Shown here in pieces: positions 24,750 to 33,874 of a DNA stretch of 64,000 nt; positions within the stretch are counted from its first letter, which is position 1; each line of letters begins with the position of its first letter. Source of the stretch: Flavobacterium collinsii (GTDB taxonomy: Bacteria; Bacteroidota; Bacteroidia; Flavobacteriales; Flavobacteriaceae); the NCBI RefSeq assembly GCF_902804485.1, contig NZ_CADCST010000078.1:1-64000 (forward strand). The letters are read 5' to 3'. Below the pieces are notes generated by a model. The model had not been told where the DNA came from, searched no databases, and saw only the letters and a list, made by a program, of their open reading frames with translations. Both the position numbers and the translations under genes were made by a program.

Positions 24750-26561
24750 ATGGCAAAACCATCCTTACACACTTTTCATATCCCTGTAATGGGTCTCGCA
24801 TATACAATTGACAGCCCAATTCGGGTGGCGCAATTTGGTATTTCATCTGTTGTTTCTATTGCTGATGATGATTTAATTGAAAAGATGCGTAATTTTTACA
24901 GTACTAAATTTAATTTCCCATACGAAGAAATAAGCCAAAAATTTCAGGACTACAGGGCACAGCGCATCACCTCTTACCTTAATCTAGTAGATAAGATTGT
25001 AAAAGACAAATTCGAAAATTTTAAAGCTGAACTAATCGAAAGTAAAACCGCATTGGAAAACTACATTGCGATGTTGCCGAATACTTCAGACATCAAAAAA
25101 GGCTTTCAGAATTTACTCGACGACGGGATTTCTTTCAAGGAAAACATCCAAAATTACATCGAATCTCATCTTTCACCCGGTTTAATTGATGTAAACATCA
25201 TGACCAAACTCGATAAAGATAATTTCGAAAAAAACGAACAGCTACCCATCGAATTTAATGATGCCCATGCTGCTTTAAGGGGTTTTGCAAATAGCAATCT
25301 TGAATCTTCGGTTGTACTTTCGGCAGGAATGAATCCGAGATTGTATAGCTATTTTGAAAATTTTTCAGATTTTTTCCCTAATAGCAAAAATGAACTTAAA
25401 AAAAGAATTATTCTAAAAGTAAGTGATTTTAGATCGGCTATGATTCAGGGAAATTTCCTGGCTAAAAAAGGCCTTTGGGTTTCTGAATACAGAATAGAAT
25501 CAGGACTAAACTGCGGCGGACATGCTTTTGCAACTGATGGTCTTTTATTAGGCCCTATTCTAGAGGAATTCAAGCAAAAAAAGGATCAACTTATTCAGTC
25601 AGCACATGAGCTGATGACAAAAGTATTACAGCAAAAACAAGTTCATGTGCCTGAAAATCCATTGCCTCTAAAAATCACAGTTCAAGGCGGCGTAGGAACT
25701 GCCGAAGAACATGAATTTTTGTTACAAAATTATCAGGTAGATTCTGTAGGATGGGGATCTCCTTTTTTATTGGTTCCCGAAGCTACATCCGTAGATCAGG
25801 CAACTCGTAATTTGTTAATCGAAGCGAAGGAGAAAGATTTGTATTTAAGCCACATTTCTCCACTGGGTGTTCCGTTTAATACTTTGAAAGGCACAACAAA
25901 TGAAATTCTAAAGCAAAAAAGAATCGAGCAAAATAAAGCCGGAAGTGCCTGCCCTAAAAAGTTTCTGGCACTGAGCAAAGAATATGATCCACATGGGATT
26001 TGTACAGCATCTAAAAAATTTCAGGATATTAAATTAGAAGAATTAGCGGCGAAAAAAGATACTCTTTCAGCTGAAGCTTATGAAAGAGCTAAATTTGCAA
26101 TCACCGAAAAGTCCTGTTTGTGTGTTGGATTGGCCAATGCATCTTATTTAGAAAATGATATTAAAATCAAGGGGCAGCCACAGGGTGTGGTTATCTGTCC
26201 AGGACCGAATATGGCCTATTTTGATCAAGAAGTTTCCCTGTCAGATATGCTGGCACATATTTATGGAAATAAATCAATCCTGAGAACCAATAGCAGGCCT
26301 AATTTATTTGTGAAAGAATTGAAAATGTATATCGAATATTTAAAAAATGAAATCAATACTGTTTCAGGAGAAGTCACGAATGCACAATTAAAGAAATGGA
26401 ATACTTTTAAAGCCAATCTCTTTGAAGGAATCGCCTATTATGAAGATTTATTTGAATCTACCTTTTATTTTCAAAATGATACAGAAAAAATTAAATATCA
26501 ATTCGATTTTTACAAACTGGAACTGGCTACAATAAAAGTCCCAGTCTCTGAGTTGGTATAA
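24750..26561 (+). CDS. Large NMO-like TIM-barrel protein with Cys-rich module
   Basis: A 603-residue protein I cannot name with certainty. The opening HIPVMGLAYTIDSPIRVAQFGISSVVSI (from residue 9) resembles the first barrel strand of nitronate monooxygenase/2-nitropropane dioxygenases. GGVGTAEEHEF near 313 and VGWGSPFLLVPEAT near 330 resemble their phosphate-binding GG loop and the following strand. LNCGGHAF (C255) sits where the FMN-binding glycines would lie. Unlike normal NMOs (about 330-370 residues), it has an inserted helical region (about 75-220) and a C-terminal extension with C401, C418, C456, C458 and C483. Flavin binding and metal binding are both inferred. Confidence 0.6.
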   Translation: MAKPSLHTFHIPVMGLAYTIDSPIRVAQFGISSVVSIADDDLIEKMRNFYSTKFNFPYEEISQKFQDYRAQRITSYLNLVDKIVKDKFENFKAELIESKTALENYIAMLPNTSDIKKGFQNLLDDGISFKENIQNYIESHLSPGLIDVNIMTKLDKDNFEKNEQLPIEFNDAHAALRGFANSNLESSVVLSAGMNPRLYSYFENFSDFFPNSKNELKKRIILKVSDFRSAMIQGNFLAKKGLWVSEYRIESGLNCGGHAFATDGLLLGPILEEFKQKKDQLIQSAHELMTKVLQQKQVHVPENPLPLKITVQGGVGTAEEHEFLLQNYQVDSVGWGSPFLLVPEATSVDQATRNLLIEAKEKDLYLSHISPLGVPFNTLKGTTNEILKQKRIEQNKAGSACPKKFLALSKEYDPHGICTASKKFQDIKLEELAAKKDTLSAEAYERAKFAITEKSCLCVGLANASYLENDIKIKGQPQGVVICPGPNMAYFDQEVSLSDMLAHIYGNKSILRTNSRPNLFVKELKMYIEYLKNEINTVSGEVTNAQLKKWNTFKANLFEGIAYYEDLFESTFYFQNDTEKIKYQFDFYKLELATIKVPVSELV

Positions 26562-26563
26562 AG

Positions 26564-26596
26564 AAACCGCCGATTTAAATTTTAAATCGGCGGTTT
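26564..26596. terminator. Bidirectional terminator
   Basis: A 16-bp inverted repeat (AAACCGCCGATTTAAA and complement) around one central base, between two convergent genes. It is flanked by AAGAAA on the left and TTATTTTG on the right. Confidence 0.85.
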
Positions 26597-26613
26597 TATT
26601 TTGAAATCTATAT

Positions 26614-27063
26614 TTATTCTTTTTTCTTCTTTCTGCCATCAATGATAGCTCCGGTTCCGGCGCCAACACCTGCTCCAGCCAAACCACCTATTATAGCTCC
26701 CTGACCTTTTTTCTTACTAACGATGGCTCCTGTCACTGCTCCCACTCCTGCGCCAATTACAGCACCTTTCGCAGTAGAACTCCAGCCTTTCTTTTTAGTT
26801 GCAGTTTGTGGCGCTGTAGCTGTACCATCAGCTTGTTGATGCACCACTACAACTTTTTGAGATGCTATTTTTTGAGATGCTACCTTTTGCTCTTCTTTGA
26901 TCTTTGCCATTTCTGTTTTCATTGAATCAATAACTCTTTGTTTATTAATTTCAACTTTCATCGAATCAATACTAGCTTGTTTCGCTTTATTAATATCTTC
27001 TTTTCCCTGATTCTGACAAGAAATAATAGATAATGCAGCTATTAAAATACATAAGGCTTTCAT
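26614..27063 (-). CDS. Glycine-zipper lipoprotein
   Basis: A 149-residue lipoprotein with lipobox LSIISC (Cys at residue 16). A Lys/Gln-rich, probably coiled-coil stretch (about 20-70) carries a VEINKQRVIDSMKTEM-like repeat. The C-terminal glycine zipper at about 97-142 (AVIGAGVGAVTGAIV, then AIIGGLAGAGVGAGTGAII) resembles the YMGG/OmpA-like Gly-zipper family. Such segments insert into membranes. The function is unknown. It converges with the NMO-like gene and shares its bidirectional terminator. Confidence 0.75.
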   Translation of the reverse strand: MKALCILIAALSIISCQNQGKEDINKAKQASIDSMKVEINKQRVIDSMKTEMAKIKEEQKVASQKIASQKVVVVHQQADGTATAPQTATKKKGWSSTAKGAVIGAGVGAVTGAIVSKKKGQGAIIGGLAGAGVGAGTGAIIDGRKKKKE

Positions 27064-27362
27064 GATTGTGGTTTTAAAAGTTATTACACCACAAAGTAAA
27101 GGACATCTATATGGTTGAAGTTACAAGATTTAACTCAAAGCTTATACAATTTGAAGATTTTAAGTGGTTTCCGATTTTGAGGAGACCAATTATTTTTTAT
27201 AACGCTCTTAAAGAAAAATCGCCAAGATGCGAAGTTGCGAAGTTATATCTAGCCACAGATTATAAGGATTAAAATGATTTTAAAAAACTTTTGAACCTCT
27301 TTGAATATGGCGTGAATTAAAAAACCCTGCGACTTAACGTCTTGGCGAGATTATATTTTAGC
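27064..27362. repeat. Repeat-filled spacer downstream of kynU
   Basis: A 299-nt gap. It contains TCGCCAAGATGCGAAGTTGC at 27219-27242 and an inverted, diverged partner CTGCGACTTAACGTCTTGGCG near 27328-27348. A GCCACRRATT-family copy lies at 27251-27281. No coding sequence is evident. The imperfect inverted pair could form a long stem after kynU. Confidence 0.5.
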
Positions 27363-28640
27363 TTATTTGCCTAATATTCCTTTTTTAAGTATTTGTCCAA
27401 AATCGTACATGTCTTCATACGAACAATACAATGGAACGGGTGCCAGACGAATTACATTTGGTTCACGCCAGTCTGTTATAACACCATTTTTCATCAAATA
27501 ATCAAACAAACTTCTTCCTTCTCCGTGTAAAAAGACTGAAAGCTGGGAGGCTCTTTCGTCAGGATTTGAAGGCGTTATGATCTCAAAATTACCTTTTACT
27601 TCCTTGTCTATTTCATGTAAAATAAATTCTAAATAGGCGGTAATTTTGTCCCTTTTTGCAATTAAAGTATCCATTCCAACCTCAGCAAACATTTCAACGG
27701 AAGCTAAATAAGGCGCTAAAGAAAGTATCGGTAAATTACTAATTTGCCAACCGTCTGCTCCATGAACCGGATCAAAATTTGGTTCCATTTTAAAACGACG
27801 TTCCTTATTGTGTCCCCACCATCCTGCGAATCTTGGCAAGTCGGGATTATTATGGTGTTTTTCGTGTACGAAACAGCCAGAAGCATTTCCCGGTCCTGAA
27901 TTCATGTATTTATAACTACACCAGGCGGCGAAATCTACATTCCAATTGTGAAGTTCCAGTTTGATATTTCCTGCAGCATGTGCTAAATCCCAACCTACTT
28001 TTGCTCCGGCTTTTTGTCCCGCAGCCGTAATTGTTTTCATATCAAAAACCTGCCCGGTATAATAATTTACCCCTCCTATTAACACCAAGGCCAATTCGTC
28101 TCCAACTTCTTCAATTTTAGCCAAGATATCTTCAAGACGAATATTGTGTTCTCCATCACGGCGTTTGATTTCTACAATCGCATCTTCTGTTTTATAACCA
28201 TGAAAATGTACCTGACTCTGAAACATATACTGATCTGAAGGAAATGCTTTTTCTTCACAGATAATTTTATAACGGGTTGCCGTTGGCTGATAGAAAGAGA
28301 CCATCAACAAATGAAGGTTTACAGTCAAAGTATTCATGACCGTTACTTCAGAAGGTAAAGCTCCAACAATTTTACTCAAAGGTTCAGCAAATCTTTCCTG
28401 ATAATCCCACCATGGTTTTTCGGCATAAAAATGACCTTCTACCGCAAGATCTGCCCAGTCGTTCATTACTTCATCAATATAAGCTTTGGTCCGTTTTGGC
28501 TGTAATCCCAAAGAGTTTCCAGTAAAATAAATTACTCTTTTGTCATTAACTTTTGGGAATATAAATTGGTCCTGATAGTGATTTAAAATATCCTCTGAAT
28601 CGAGTTGTTTCGCGAATTCGCGTGTATTTTGAAAAGTCAT
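27363..28640 (-). CDS. kynU: Kynureninase
   Basis: A 425-residue PLP enzyme of the aminotransferase V fold that hydrolyses kynurenine or 3-hydroxykynurenine to (3-hydroxy)anthranilate and alanine. The Schiff-base Lys lies in AAWCSYKYMNSGPG near residues 236-249, after the PLP-binding VGWDLAHAAGN near 216. GWWGHNKERRF near 272 and an N-terminal FTGNSLGLQPK near 39 are kynureninase signatures. With kmo at 12549 it gives 3-hydroxyanthranilate, which can feed NAD synthesis. The intervening genes are unrelated, so the pathway is not clustered here. Confidence 0.93.
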   Translation of the reverse strand: MTFQNTREFAKQLDSEDILNHYQDQFIFPKVNDKRVIYFTGNSLGLQPKRTKAYIDEVMNDWADLAVEGHFYAEKPWWDYQERFAEPLSKIVGALPSEVTVMNTLTVNLHLLMVSFYQPTATRYKIICEEKAFPSDQYMFQSQVHFHGYKTEDAIVEIKRRDGEHNIRLEDILAKIEEVGDELALVLIGGVNYYTGQVFDMKTITAAGQKAGAKVGWDLAHAAGNIKLELHNWNVDFAAWCSYKYMNSGPGNASGCFVHEKHHNNPDLPRFAGWWGHNKERRFKMEPNFDPVHGADGWQISNLPILSLAPYLASVEMFAEVGMDTLIAKRDKITAYLEFILHEIDKEVKGNFEIITPSNPDERASQLSVFLHGEGRSLFDYLMKNGVITDWREPNVIRLAPVPLYCSYEDMYDFGQILKKGILGK

Positions 28641-28747
28641 TGCGTTTGTTTTGAATGCTAAAATAACAAAAATTGTTTATTTTGTTTCAAGTTTCAGGTT
28701 TCAAGTTACCAACAGCACCTGAAAGTTGAAATCATTATAAAATAGAA

Positions 28748-28778
28748 AACCCGACAGGTTGTTAAAACCTGTCGGGTT
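28748..28778 (-). terminator. Terminator of queA, CCCGACAGG family
   Basis: A 13-bp stem identical to that at 727-757 (AACCCGACAGGTT and complement) with loop GTTAA, 21 nt past the queA stop. On the minus strand it is followed by TTCTATTTTATAAT, a moderate U-rich tract. Confidence 0.8.
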
Positions 28779-28799
28779 GAATATCTCTATAGAATCTAA

Positions 28800-29849
28800 T
28801 TATAAGATTAACATTGCATCTCCGTAAGAATAGAATTTGTATTCTTCTTTGATTGCTTCTTCGTAAGCTCTTTTCATTAAATCATGACCACAGAAAGCAG
28901 AAATCATCATTAATAATGTTGATTTTGGTGTGTGGAAATTTGTAATCATACAGTTAGCAATACTAAAATCGTGAGGAGGAAAAATAAATTTATTAGTCCA
29001 GCCTTCGTAAGGATTTAAAGTATTTTGAGATGAAACTGAACTTTCGATGGCACGCATAGAAGTTGTTCCAACAGCACAAATACGTTTTCTTCCTGCTTTT
29101 GCTGCATTTACGATATCACAAGCTTCTTGTCTGATGATTAATTCTTCAGAATCCATTTTGTGTTTCGACAAATCTTCAACCTCAACCGGATTAAAAGTTC
29201 CTAAACCAACGTGAAGTGTTACTTCTGCAAAATTTACTCCTTTAATTTCTAATTTTTTCAAAAGGTGTTTTGAGAAGTGTAAACCCGCAGTTGGTGCTGC
29301 TACAGCTCCTTCTTCTTTTGCGTAAATGGTTTGGTATCTTTCAGCATCTTCAGCAGTTACTTCTCTGTTGATGTATTTAGGAATTGGAGTTTCTCCAAGT
29401 TCTGTCAATTTATTTCTGAATTCTTCATAAGATCCATCGTATAAGAAACGTAAAGTTCTACCACGAGAAGTAGTGTTGTCGATTACCTCGGCCACTAACG
29501 AATCGTCGTCACCAAAATAAAGTTTATTACCAATTCTGATTTTACGAGCCGGATCAACCAAAACATCCCAAAGACGTTGTTCTGAATTTAATTCTCTCAA
29601 TAAAAAAACTTCAATTCTTGCTCCTGTTTTTTCTTTATTTCCGTACAAACGTGCCGGGAAAACTTTAGTATTGTTAAGGATCAAAACGTCTCCGTCATCA
29701 AAATAATTGATAACATCTTTGAACATTTTGTGCTCTATAGTTTGTTTTTGACGATCGATTACCATTAAACGAGACTCATCTCTGTTTTCTGCTGGAAATT
29801 CCGCTAAAAGTTCTTTTGGTAAATTAAATTGAAAATGTGATAATTTCAT
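28800..29849 (-). CDS. queA: S-adenosylmethionine:tRNA ribosyltransferase-isomerase QueA
   Basis: A 349-residue cytoplasmic enzyme that transfers the ribosyl part of SAM to preQ1-modified tRNA, forming epoxyqueuosine. Family features are [14 protein letters not shown] at residues 8-21, [16 protein letters not shown] near 63, and [13 protein letters not shown] near 180. [11 protein letters not shown] near 214 and [15 protein letters not shown] near 308 also belong to it. Length is normal. It has its own complete promoter (29913-29945) and terminator. queE at 4054 supplies an early step of the same pathway. Confidence 0.95.
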   Translation of the reverse strand: MKLSHFQFNLPKELLAEFPAENRDESRLMVIDRQKQTIEHKMFKDVINYFDDGDVLILNNTKVFPARLYGNKEKTGARIEVFLLRELNSEQRLWDVLVDPARKIRIGNKLYFGDDDSLVAEVIDNTTSRGRTLRFLYDGSYEEFRNKLTELGETPIPKYINREVTAEDAERYQTIYAKEEGAVAAPTAGLHFSKHLLKKLEIKGVNFAEVTLHVGLGTFNPVEVEDLSKHKMDSEELIIRQEACDIVNAAKAGRKRICAVGTTSMRAIESSVSSQNTLNPYEGWTNKFIFPPHDFSIANCMITNFHTPKSTLLMMISAFCGHDLMKRAYEEAIKEEYKFYSYGDAMLIL

Positions 29850-30120
29850 ATTGACATTGCTGATTTTAGAGTGTAGATTTTAGATTTTTTATCTAAAATT
29901 GTAAATCGTGTGCAAATATACGATTGTGAGATAGGCGTTGTCAAGTGTTTTGCCGTTTATTTTTAAAAGCCCTTGGTTTACTGACACTTTGAGTTGCTTA
30001 AAAATGAAAGTTTTATCTTTTTTTTAACGATATAGGAAATCACAGTCACTTTAATCCGGATTCCTTAAAAATCAACGTCTCTTTAAGCTAATTAAAGTCA
30101 AAACTAAATGCACAAAAAAA
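29850..30120. other. Intergenic region between aroA and queA
   Basis: The full gap between the two leftward genes is 332 nt. It holds the queA promoter (29913-29945), a copy of the low-complexity phrase built from GATTTTAGA words at 29860-29890, and the aroA terminator at its left flank beyond (30121-30140). Nothing else is evident between 29946 and 30120. Confidence 0.5.
29913..29945 (-). promoter_or_regulatory. Promoter of queA
   Basis: On the minus strand CTTG (plus 29942-29945), a 21-nt spacer, then TATATTTG (plus 29913-29920), a full -7 match. It starts transcription about 60 nt upstream of queA. Confidence 0.75.
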
Positions 30121-30140
30121 CCTCCAGTTTCAACTGGAGG
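30121..30140 (-). terminator. Terminator of aroA
   Basis: A CCTCCAGTT stem of 9 bp with a 2-base loop (possibly opening to 4), followed on the minus strand by seven T residues. It lies 41 nt past the aroA stop codon. Confidence 0.87.
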
Positions 30141-30181
30141 CTATTCAATATATGTTTAACCATAAAATGAACTTCTATTTT

Positions 30182-31408
30182 TTATAGGGTTTGGACAATT
30201 TCAAAGTCTAATGCTTTCAAATCATTCCAGAAATCAGGATATGATTTTGAAACTACTTCGGCATCCTCAATAATAATTGGCACTTTCAAAGCCAATGGAG
30301 CAAATGCCATTGCCATACGGTGGTCATTATATGTTGCAATTTTCACATTGTGCTTAATGTTTTCTGATGCCGTCAAAGTCAAACTATCATTCGTTACTGA
30401 AATCGTAGCACCTAATTTTGTAAGTTCTATTCGCAACGCTTCCAAACGGTCAGTTTCTTTAATCTTCAAGGTATGAAGACCTGTCAAATGACAGCCTATT
30501 CCCAAACCTAAACAGGTTACTACGATGGTTTGTGCAATATCGGGAGTATTGTTTAATTCAAAATTTACGGTTTCAAATTTAAAATTCTCTTGTTTTATCA
30601 GCGTCATTTTATTATCCTGAAAAGTAGTTTTCACTCCTAATTTTTCATAAAGCGACACTAATTCCGAATCACCCTGCAAACTATTTTCTTTATAACTGCT
30701 CAACGTTATTGAAGCAGTATCAGCCAAAGCTACCAAACTAAAGAAGTATGAAGCCGAACTCCAGTCCGATTCCACTACCATTTCTTTAGAAGCTACCTCA
30801 GCTTTTGGGTATACTTTAATCACATTTCCTTCAAAACTCGTTTGGATATCTAAATCGTTTAGCAAAGCCAAAGTCATTTTGATATAAGGAATCGAAGTGA
30901 TTTCGCCTTCTAAAGTCAGTTCCAGACCATTCTCCAGTTTTGATGCCACTAATAAAAGTGCCGAAATATACTGACTGCTTACATTGGCTGCCAGAGTTAC
31001 TTTTGAAGCGGTTACTTTTTTCCCTTTGATCCGAATTGGCGGATAGCCTTCTTCTTTTTCATAAGAGATTTCAACTCCTAATTGTTCCAAAGCTTCTACC
31101 AGGATCTTTATCGGACGCTCCTGCATTCTGCTGGAACCCGTCATCACTACTTCTCTTCCTTCATTTACTGCAAAATAGGCAGTTAAAAAACGCATGGCCG
31201 TTCCAGCATGGTGAATGTCTATAATTTCATCATGGCCGATTAGCGCTTTTTGCATTACCTCACTATCATCAGAGTTTGAAGTATTAGCCAAAGTAATATT
31301 CGGAAACAATGCTTTTAACAACAATAACCGGTTGGTTTCGCTTTTTGATCCTGTTACTGCAATTTGTCCTTGTAAATTATGTTGAGTTGTTTGGAGTAGT
31401 AAATTCAT
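30182..31408 (-). CDS. aroA: 3-phosphoshikimate 1-carboxyvinyltransferase (EPSP synthase)
   Basis: A 408-residue shikimate pathway enzyme joining shikimate-3-phosphate and PEP. VTGSKSETNRLLLLKALF near residues 18-35 holds the Lys-Ser that contact PEP, and HAGTAMRFLTAYFA near 63 the GTAMR-type motif. KIKETDRLEALRIEL near 311 and YNDHRMAMAFAPLAL near 360 complete the active site. The GTAMR (rather than GTAxRP) variant and the short length follow the Bacteroidetes form. It has a perfect promoter at 31436-31466 and a terminator, so it is transcribed alone. Confidence 0.93.
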   Translation of the reverse strand: MNLLLQTTQHNLQGQIAVTGSKSETNRLLLLKALFPNITLANTSNSDDSEVMQKALIGHDEIIDIHHAGTAMRFLTAYFAVNEGREVVMTGSSRMQERPIKILVEALEQLGVEISYEKEEGYPPIRIKGKKVTASKVTLAANVSSQYISALLLVASKLENGLELTLEGEITSIPYIKMTLALLNDLDIQTSFEGNVIKVYPKAEVASKEMVVESDWSSASYFFSLVALADTASITLSSYKENSLQGDSELVSLYEKLGVKTTFQDNKMTLIKQENFKFETVNFELNNTPDIAQTIVVTCLGLGIGCHLTGLHTLKIKETDRLEALRIELTKLGATISVTNDSLTLTASENIKHNVKIATYNDHRMAMAFAPLALKVPIIIEDAEVVSKSYPDFWNDLKALDFEIVQTL

Positions 31409-31435
31409 TATAGGTAATTAAATTATGCGTTTTTG

Positions 31436-31466
31436 CAAATTTATTTTAAATAAAGGACACTCCAAA
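31436..31466 (-). promoter_or_regulatory. Perfect Bacteroidetes promoter of aroA
   Basis: On the minus strand TTTG (plus 31463-31466), exactly 19 nt, then TAAATTTG (plus 31436-31443). Both boxes match consensus, making it the cleanest promoter in the window. It begins 22 nt past the end of the MazG-type gene, so aroA is separated from that operon. Confidence 0.82.
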
Positions 31467-31487
31467 GCTTTACAGTGACTTATCACA

Positions 31488-31832
31488 TTATTTTAATTTA
31501 TCGTTGTTTTTATGACGATCCTTATCACGAACTGATTTTAAATCCATCTTTTTATCAAAAGCGGCTTGTAAATCTATTCCGGTTTGATTGGCCAGACAAA
31601 GCACTACAAAAACAACATCGGCCAATTCTTCGCCCAGATCTTTATTCTTATCGCTTTCTTTCTCGGATTGTTCCCCGTACCTACGGGCAATAATTCGGGC
31701 AACCTCACCTACTTCTTCAGTAAGCTGCGCCATATTGGTTAGTTCATTAAAATAACGAACACCATGTTCTTTAATCCAGGTATCTACGTCTAGTTGTGCA
31801 TTTTTCAAATCCATAGTTATATTTTTCAACAA
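31488..31832 (-). CDS. MazG-type nucleotide pyrophosphohydrolase
   Basis: A 114-residue all-alpha NTP-PPase. The metal-binding acidic set is EEVGEVARI near residues 40-48 and DLGEELADVVFVVLCLA near 65-81, the EExxE/ExxD layout of the MazG/dUTPase superfamily. It would hydrolyse a nucleoside triphosphate, perhaps a non-canonical one, to the monophosphate. The basic C-terminal tail (KDRHKNNDKLK) is unremarkable. It is the last gene after two DUF3857 genes (gap 25 nt) and precedes the separate aroA promoter. Confidence 0.82.
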   Translation of the reverse strand: MLKNITMDLKNAQLDVDTWIKEHGVRYFNELTNMAQLTEEVGEVARIIARRYGEQSEKESDKNKDLGEELADVVFVVLCLANQTGIDLQAAFDKKMDLKSVRDKDRHKNNDKLK

Positions 31833-31857
31833 AAATAATTCTAATCTTTTAATACCA

Positions 31858-33870
31858 CTAGATTCTTTTTAAAACAATTTTCTCTGTTTCTTTCGCGATC
31901 ATACCTTTATAATATTCTTTTAGCATTTCGTATTGTTCTGTTGTAACGATCGCTGCATTGATTTGATGCTGAATAGTGATTTGTAAAAGGTTATCGTTTG
32001 CAGCAATATTAAACTTAAAGCTACCTAAGTCATCCTGCATATTAATAACAGCTGGTGCCGGCAATGTTTCTGCTGTAAATCCTTCAGGAATTTGAAGTGT
32101 AATATTGTATTTATCCATAAATGGAAACCCAAAATCTACCGGATATTCTCTCACTTCCTGTTTAAATGGATTTTCGTTATTTGCAAAAAACAACATTGGG
32201 CTCACATATATTTTTCCACCTATTACTTCACATAAATTGTTTCCTGTAAAAGAATACGTTTCAACAATAGGCAATAAAATATTCTTTTCATTTGTTTTGG
32301 AATACTCGCTGATTTCAATCTTGTTGTTTAGATTCTCCAGTTTTTCTAAATATTCCTCTTCTTTAAGCCCCGAAATATTAGCTCTTGTAATCATCGCATT
32401 GTAATCTGTACATTGTCTTCTGGTTTTTCCTGTGACCTTACCTTCCGGATCAATAGTATAATTCATAAAAACAATATCATTTGATGCTTTCTTAGGCATC
32501 AAATCTACTTCTTCAGAACTTCCGTCTTTTCGAATCAATCGGCCATACCAGTTTAAAGCTCTTAGTGGTAAAACACCAGGAGTCGAAAACTTATCAGAGG
32601 CATCTAATAAAACATTTCCATTTGGAGTTTCCACTGCTGCAATTACATAGTTAAAAGCAGTTCTGTTTGGAAAAAGTGAAATCCCGTTAGAACGTGTACT
32701 AACTAATACCGGATTTGCGGTTAATCCGGAATAACGCAACATCGCTGTGAGCATTAAGTTGATATCGGCAATATTTCCTGATTTTTCTTTATAGGCTTTC
32801 TTAACACCACTGTCACAACTATAGCCTCCATAATCATTCCACTTCACATTAGTTTTTACATAATCTAAAATTGCAAGTATTTTTTCGTCAGGTGTATTTT
32901 TCCCAACTAATACTCCTTTTAGATCTTCCTCAAAATATCCCGTTTTATTTAACTCAGGACCAAAATCATCATATTCGTAAATGGTTTTGACAACAGAATT
33001 CCAATCTGTCGAATACATTTTTAATTGTGCATTTAAATGTTTTGTCATTGATAATTCATGCTGAATGCTCGATACATAATTATCAATATTATTCACAAAA
33101 GCTTCCTCTTTCATAGCCGGAAAATCTTTCGCTACATAAGTTGTTCTTGTTTCAGTATAATTAATTTTATCTGTAGAAAATACTGTCGTACTGTTCATCC
33201 CTTCACTTCTTTCTTTACTTCTGAGAGTAATCGTCTTTAAAGCTTTTTCTACTGTTAGTTTAGGAAAGATATATCCTTTTTGCCTTGAATTAAATACATA
33301 ATACTCCGGAATATAGGTGGTAAACTCGGAATAATTCACAGGAATACTGGTTTGAAATTCCCACTCCCTAATAAGTCGATCGCTAGGACATCTTAAAACA
33401 TACCGAAATTCAATAACAGAACCTTCTTTAACATTAGGCATTGTAATCTTTTTTTGTGACCTGTTTTTATTGACCGCTTCATCAAACACTCCATCGCTCT
33501 TCAGTTTTGTCTTTTCGATTTTCCCTCCAACCAAATTGTAAGTAACAGCATCACTAAATGTTACCTTTTCTTTAAAGCCACTCTCATTACGGTACCATAC
33601 TTTTTGATTTGCCCAGTCGTATCCTTCCTTTTTATAAATTTTAATTCTGGTTTCAACTTCTGTTACCACAACAAAACCTTCGGTCTCGTCGTATTCAATT
33701 CTGGCTATACCTTTTCTATACAGTATAGCAGCAGCCGCTGATGAATCCTTAGGATGCACTTTCTCTTCCAATTCAGCAACAGACACCTTTCCTGGCTTAA
33801 ATTCTTGTGCTGTTACTTTGAACATACAAAGCAACACAATTAAAAAACTTAAAAATTTAATAAACTTCAT
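31858..33870 (-). CDS. DUF3857/transglutaminase-like exported protein, catalytic residues replaced
   Basis: A 670-residue exported protein (signal peptide 1-21). DUF3857 occupies about 50-240, a transglutaminase-like domain about 290-420, and a DUF3858-like beta domain the C-terminus. In the transglutaminase core the active-site Cys position reads GNIADINLM, where its neighbour has GDCKALT. The His position reads FNYVI instead of NHMIL. Only the Asp (LLDASD) survives. It therefore looks like a pseudo-enzyme, perhaps peptide- or glycan-binding. The paralogous gene lies 4 nt upstream and the pair is presumably co-transcribed. Confidence 0.8.
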   Translation of the reverse strand: MKFIKFLSFLIVLLCMFKVTAQEFKPGKVSVAELEEKVHPKDSSAAAAILYRKGIARIEYDETEGFVVVTEVETRIKIYKKEGYDWANQKVWYRNESGFKEKVTFSDAVTYNLVGGKIEKTKLKSDGVFDEAVNKNRSQKKITMPNVKEGSVIEFRYVLRCPSDRLIREWEFQTSIPVNYSEFTTYIPEYYVFNSRQKGYIFPKLTVEKALKTITLRSKERSEGMNSTTVFSTDKINYTETRTTYVAKDFPAMKEEAFVNNIDNYVSSIQHELSMTKHLNAQLKMYSTDWNSVVKTIYEYDDFGPELNKTGYFEEDLKGVLVGKNTPDEKILAILDYVKTNVKWNDYGGYSCDSGVKKAYKEKSGNIADINLMLTAMLRYSGLTANPVLVSTRSNGISLFPNRTAFNYVIAAVETPNGNVLLDASDKFSTPGVLPLRALNWYGRLIRKDGSSEEVDLMPKKASNDIVFMNYTIDPEGKVTGKTRRQCTDYNAMITRANISGLKEEEYLEKLENLNNKIEISEYSKTNEKNILLPIVETYSFTGNNLCEVIGGKIYVSPMLFFANNENPFKQEVREYPVDFGFPFMDKYNITLQIPEGFTAETLPAPAVINMQDDLGSFKFNIAANDNLLQITIQHQINAAIVTTEQYEMLKEYYKGMIAKETEKIVLKRI

Positions 33871-33874
33871 TTGG

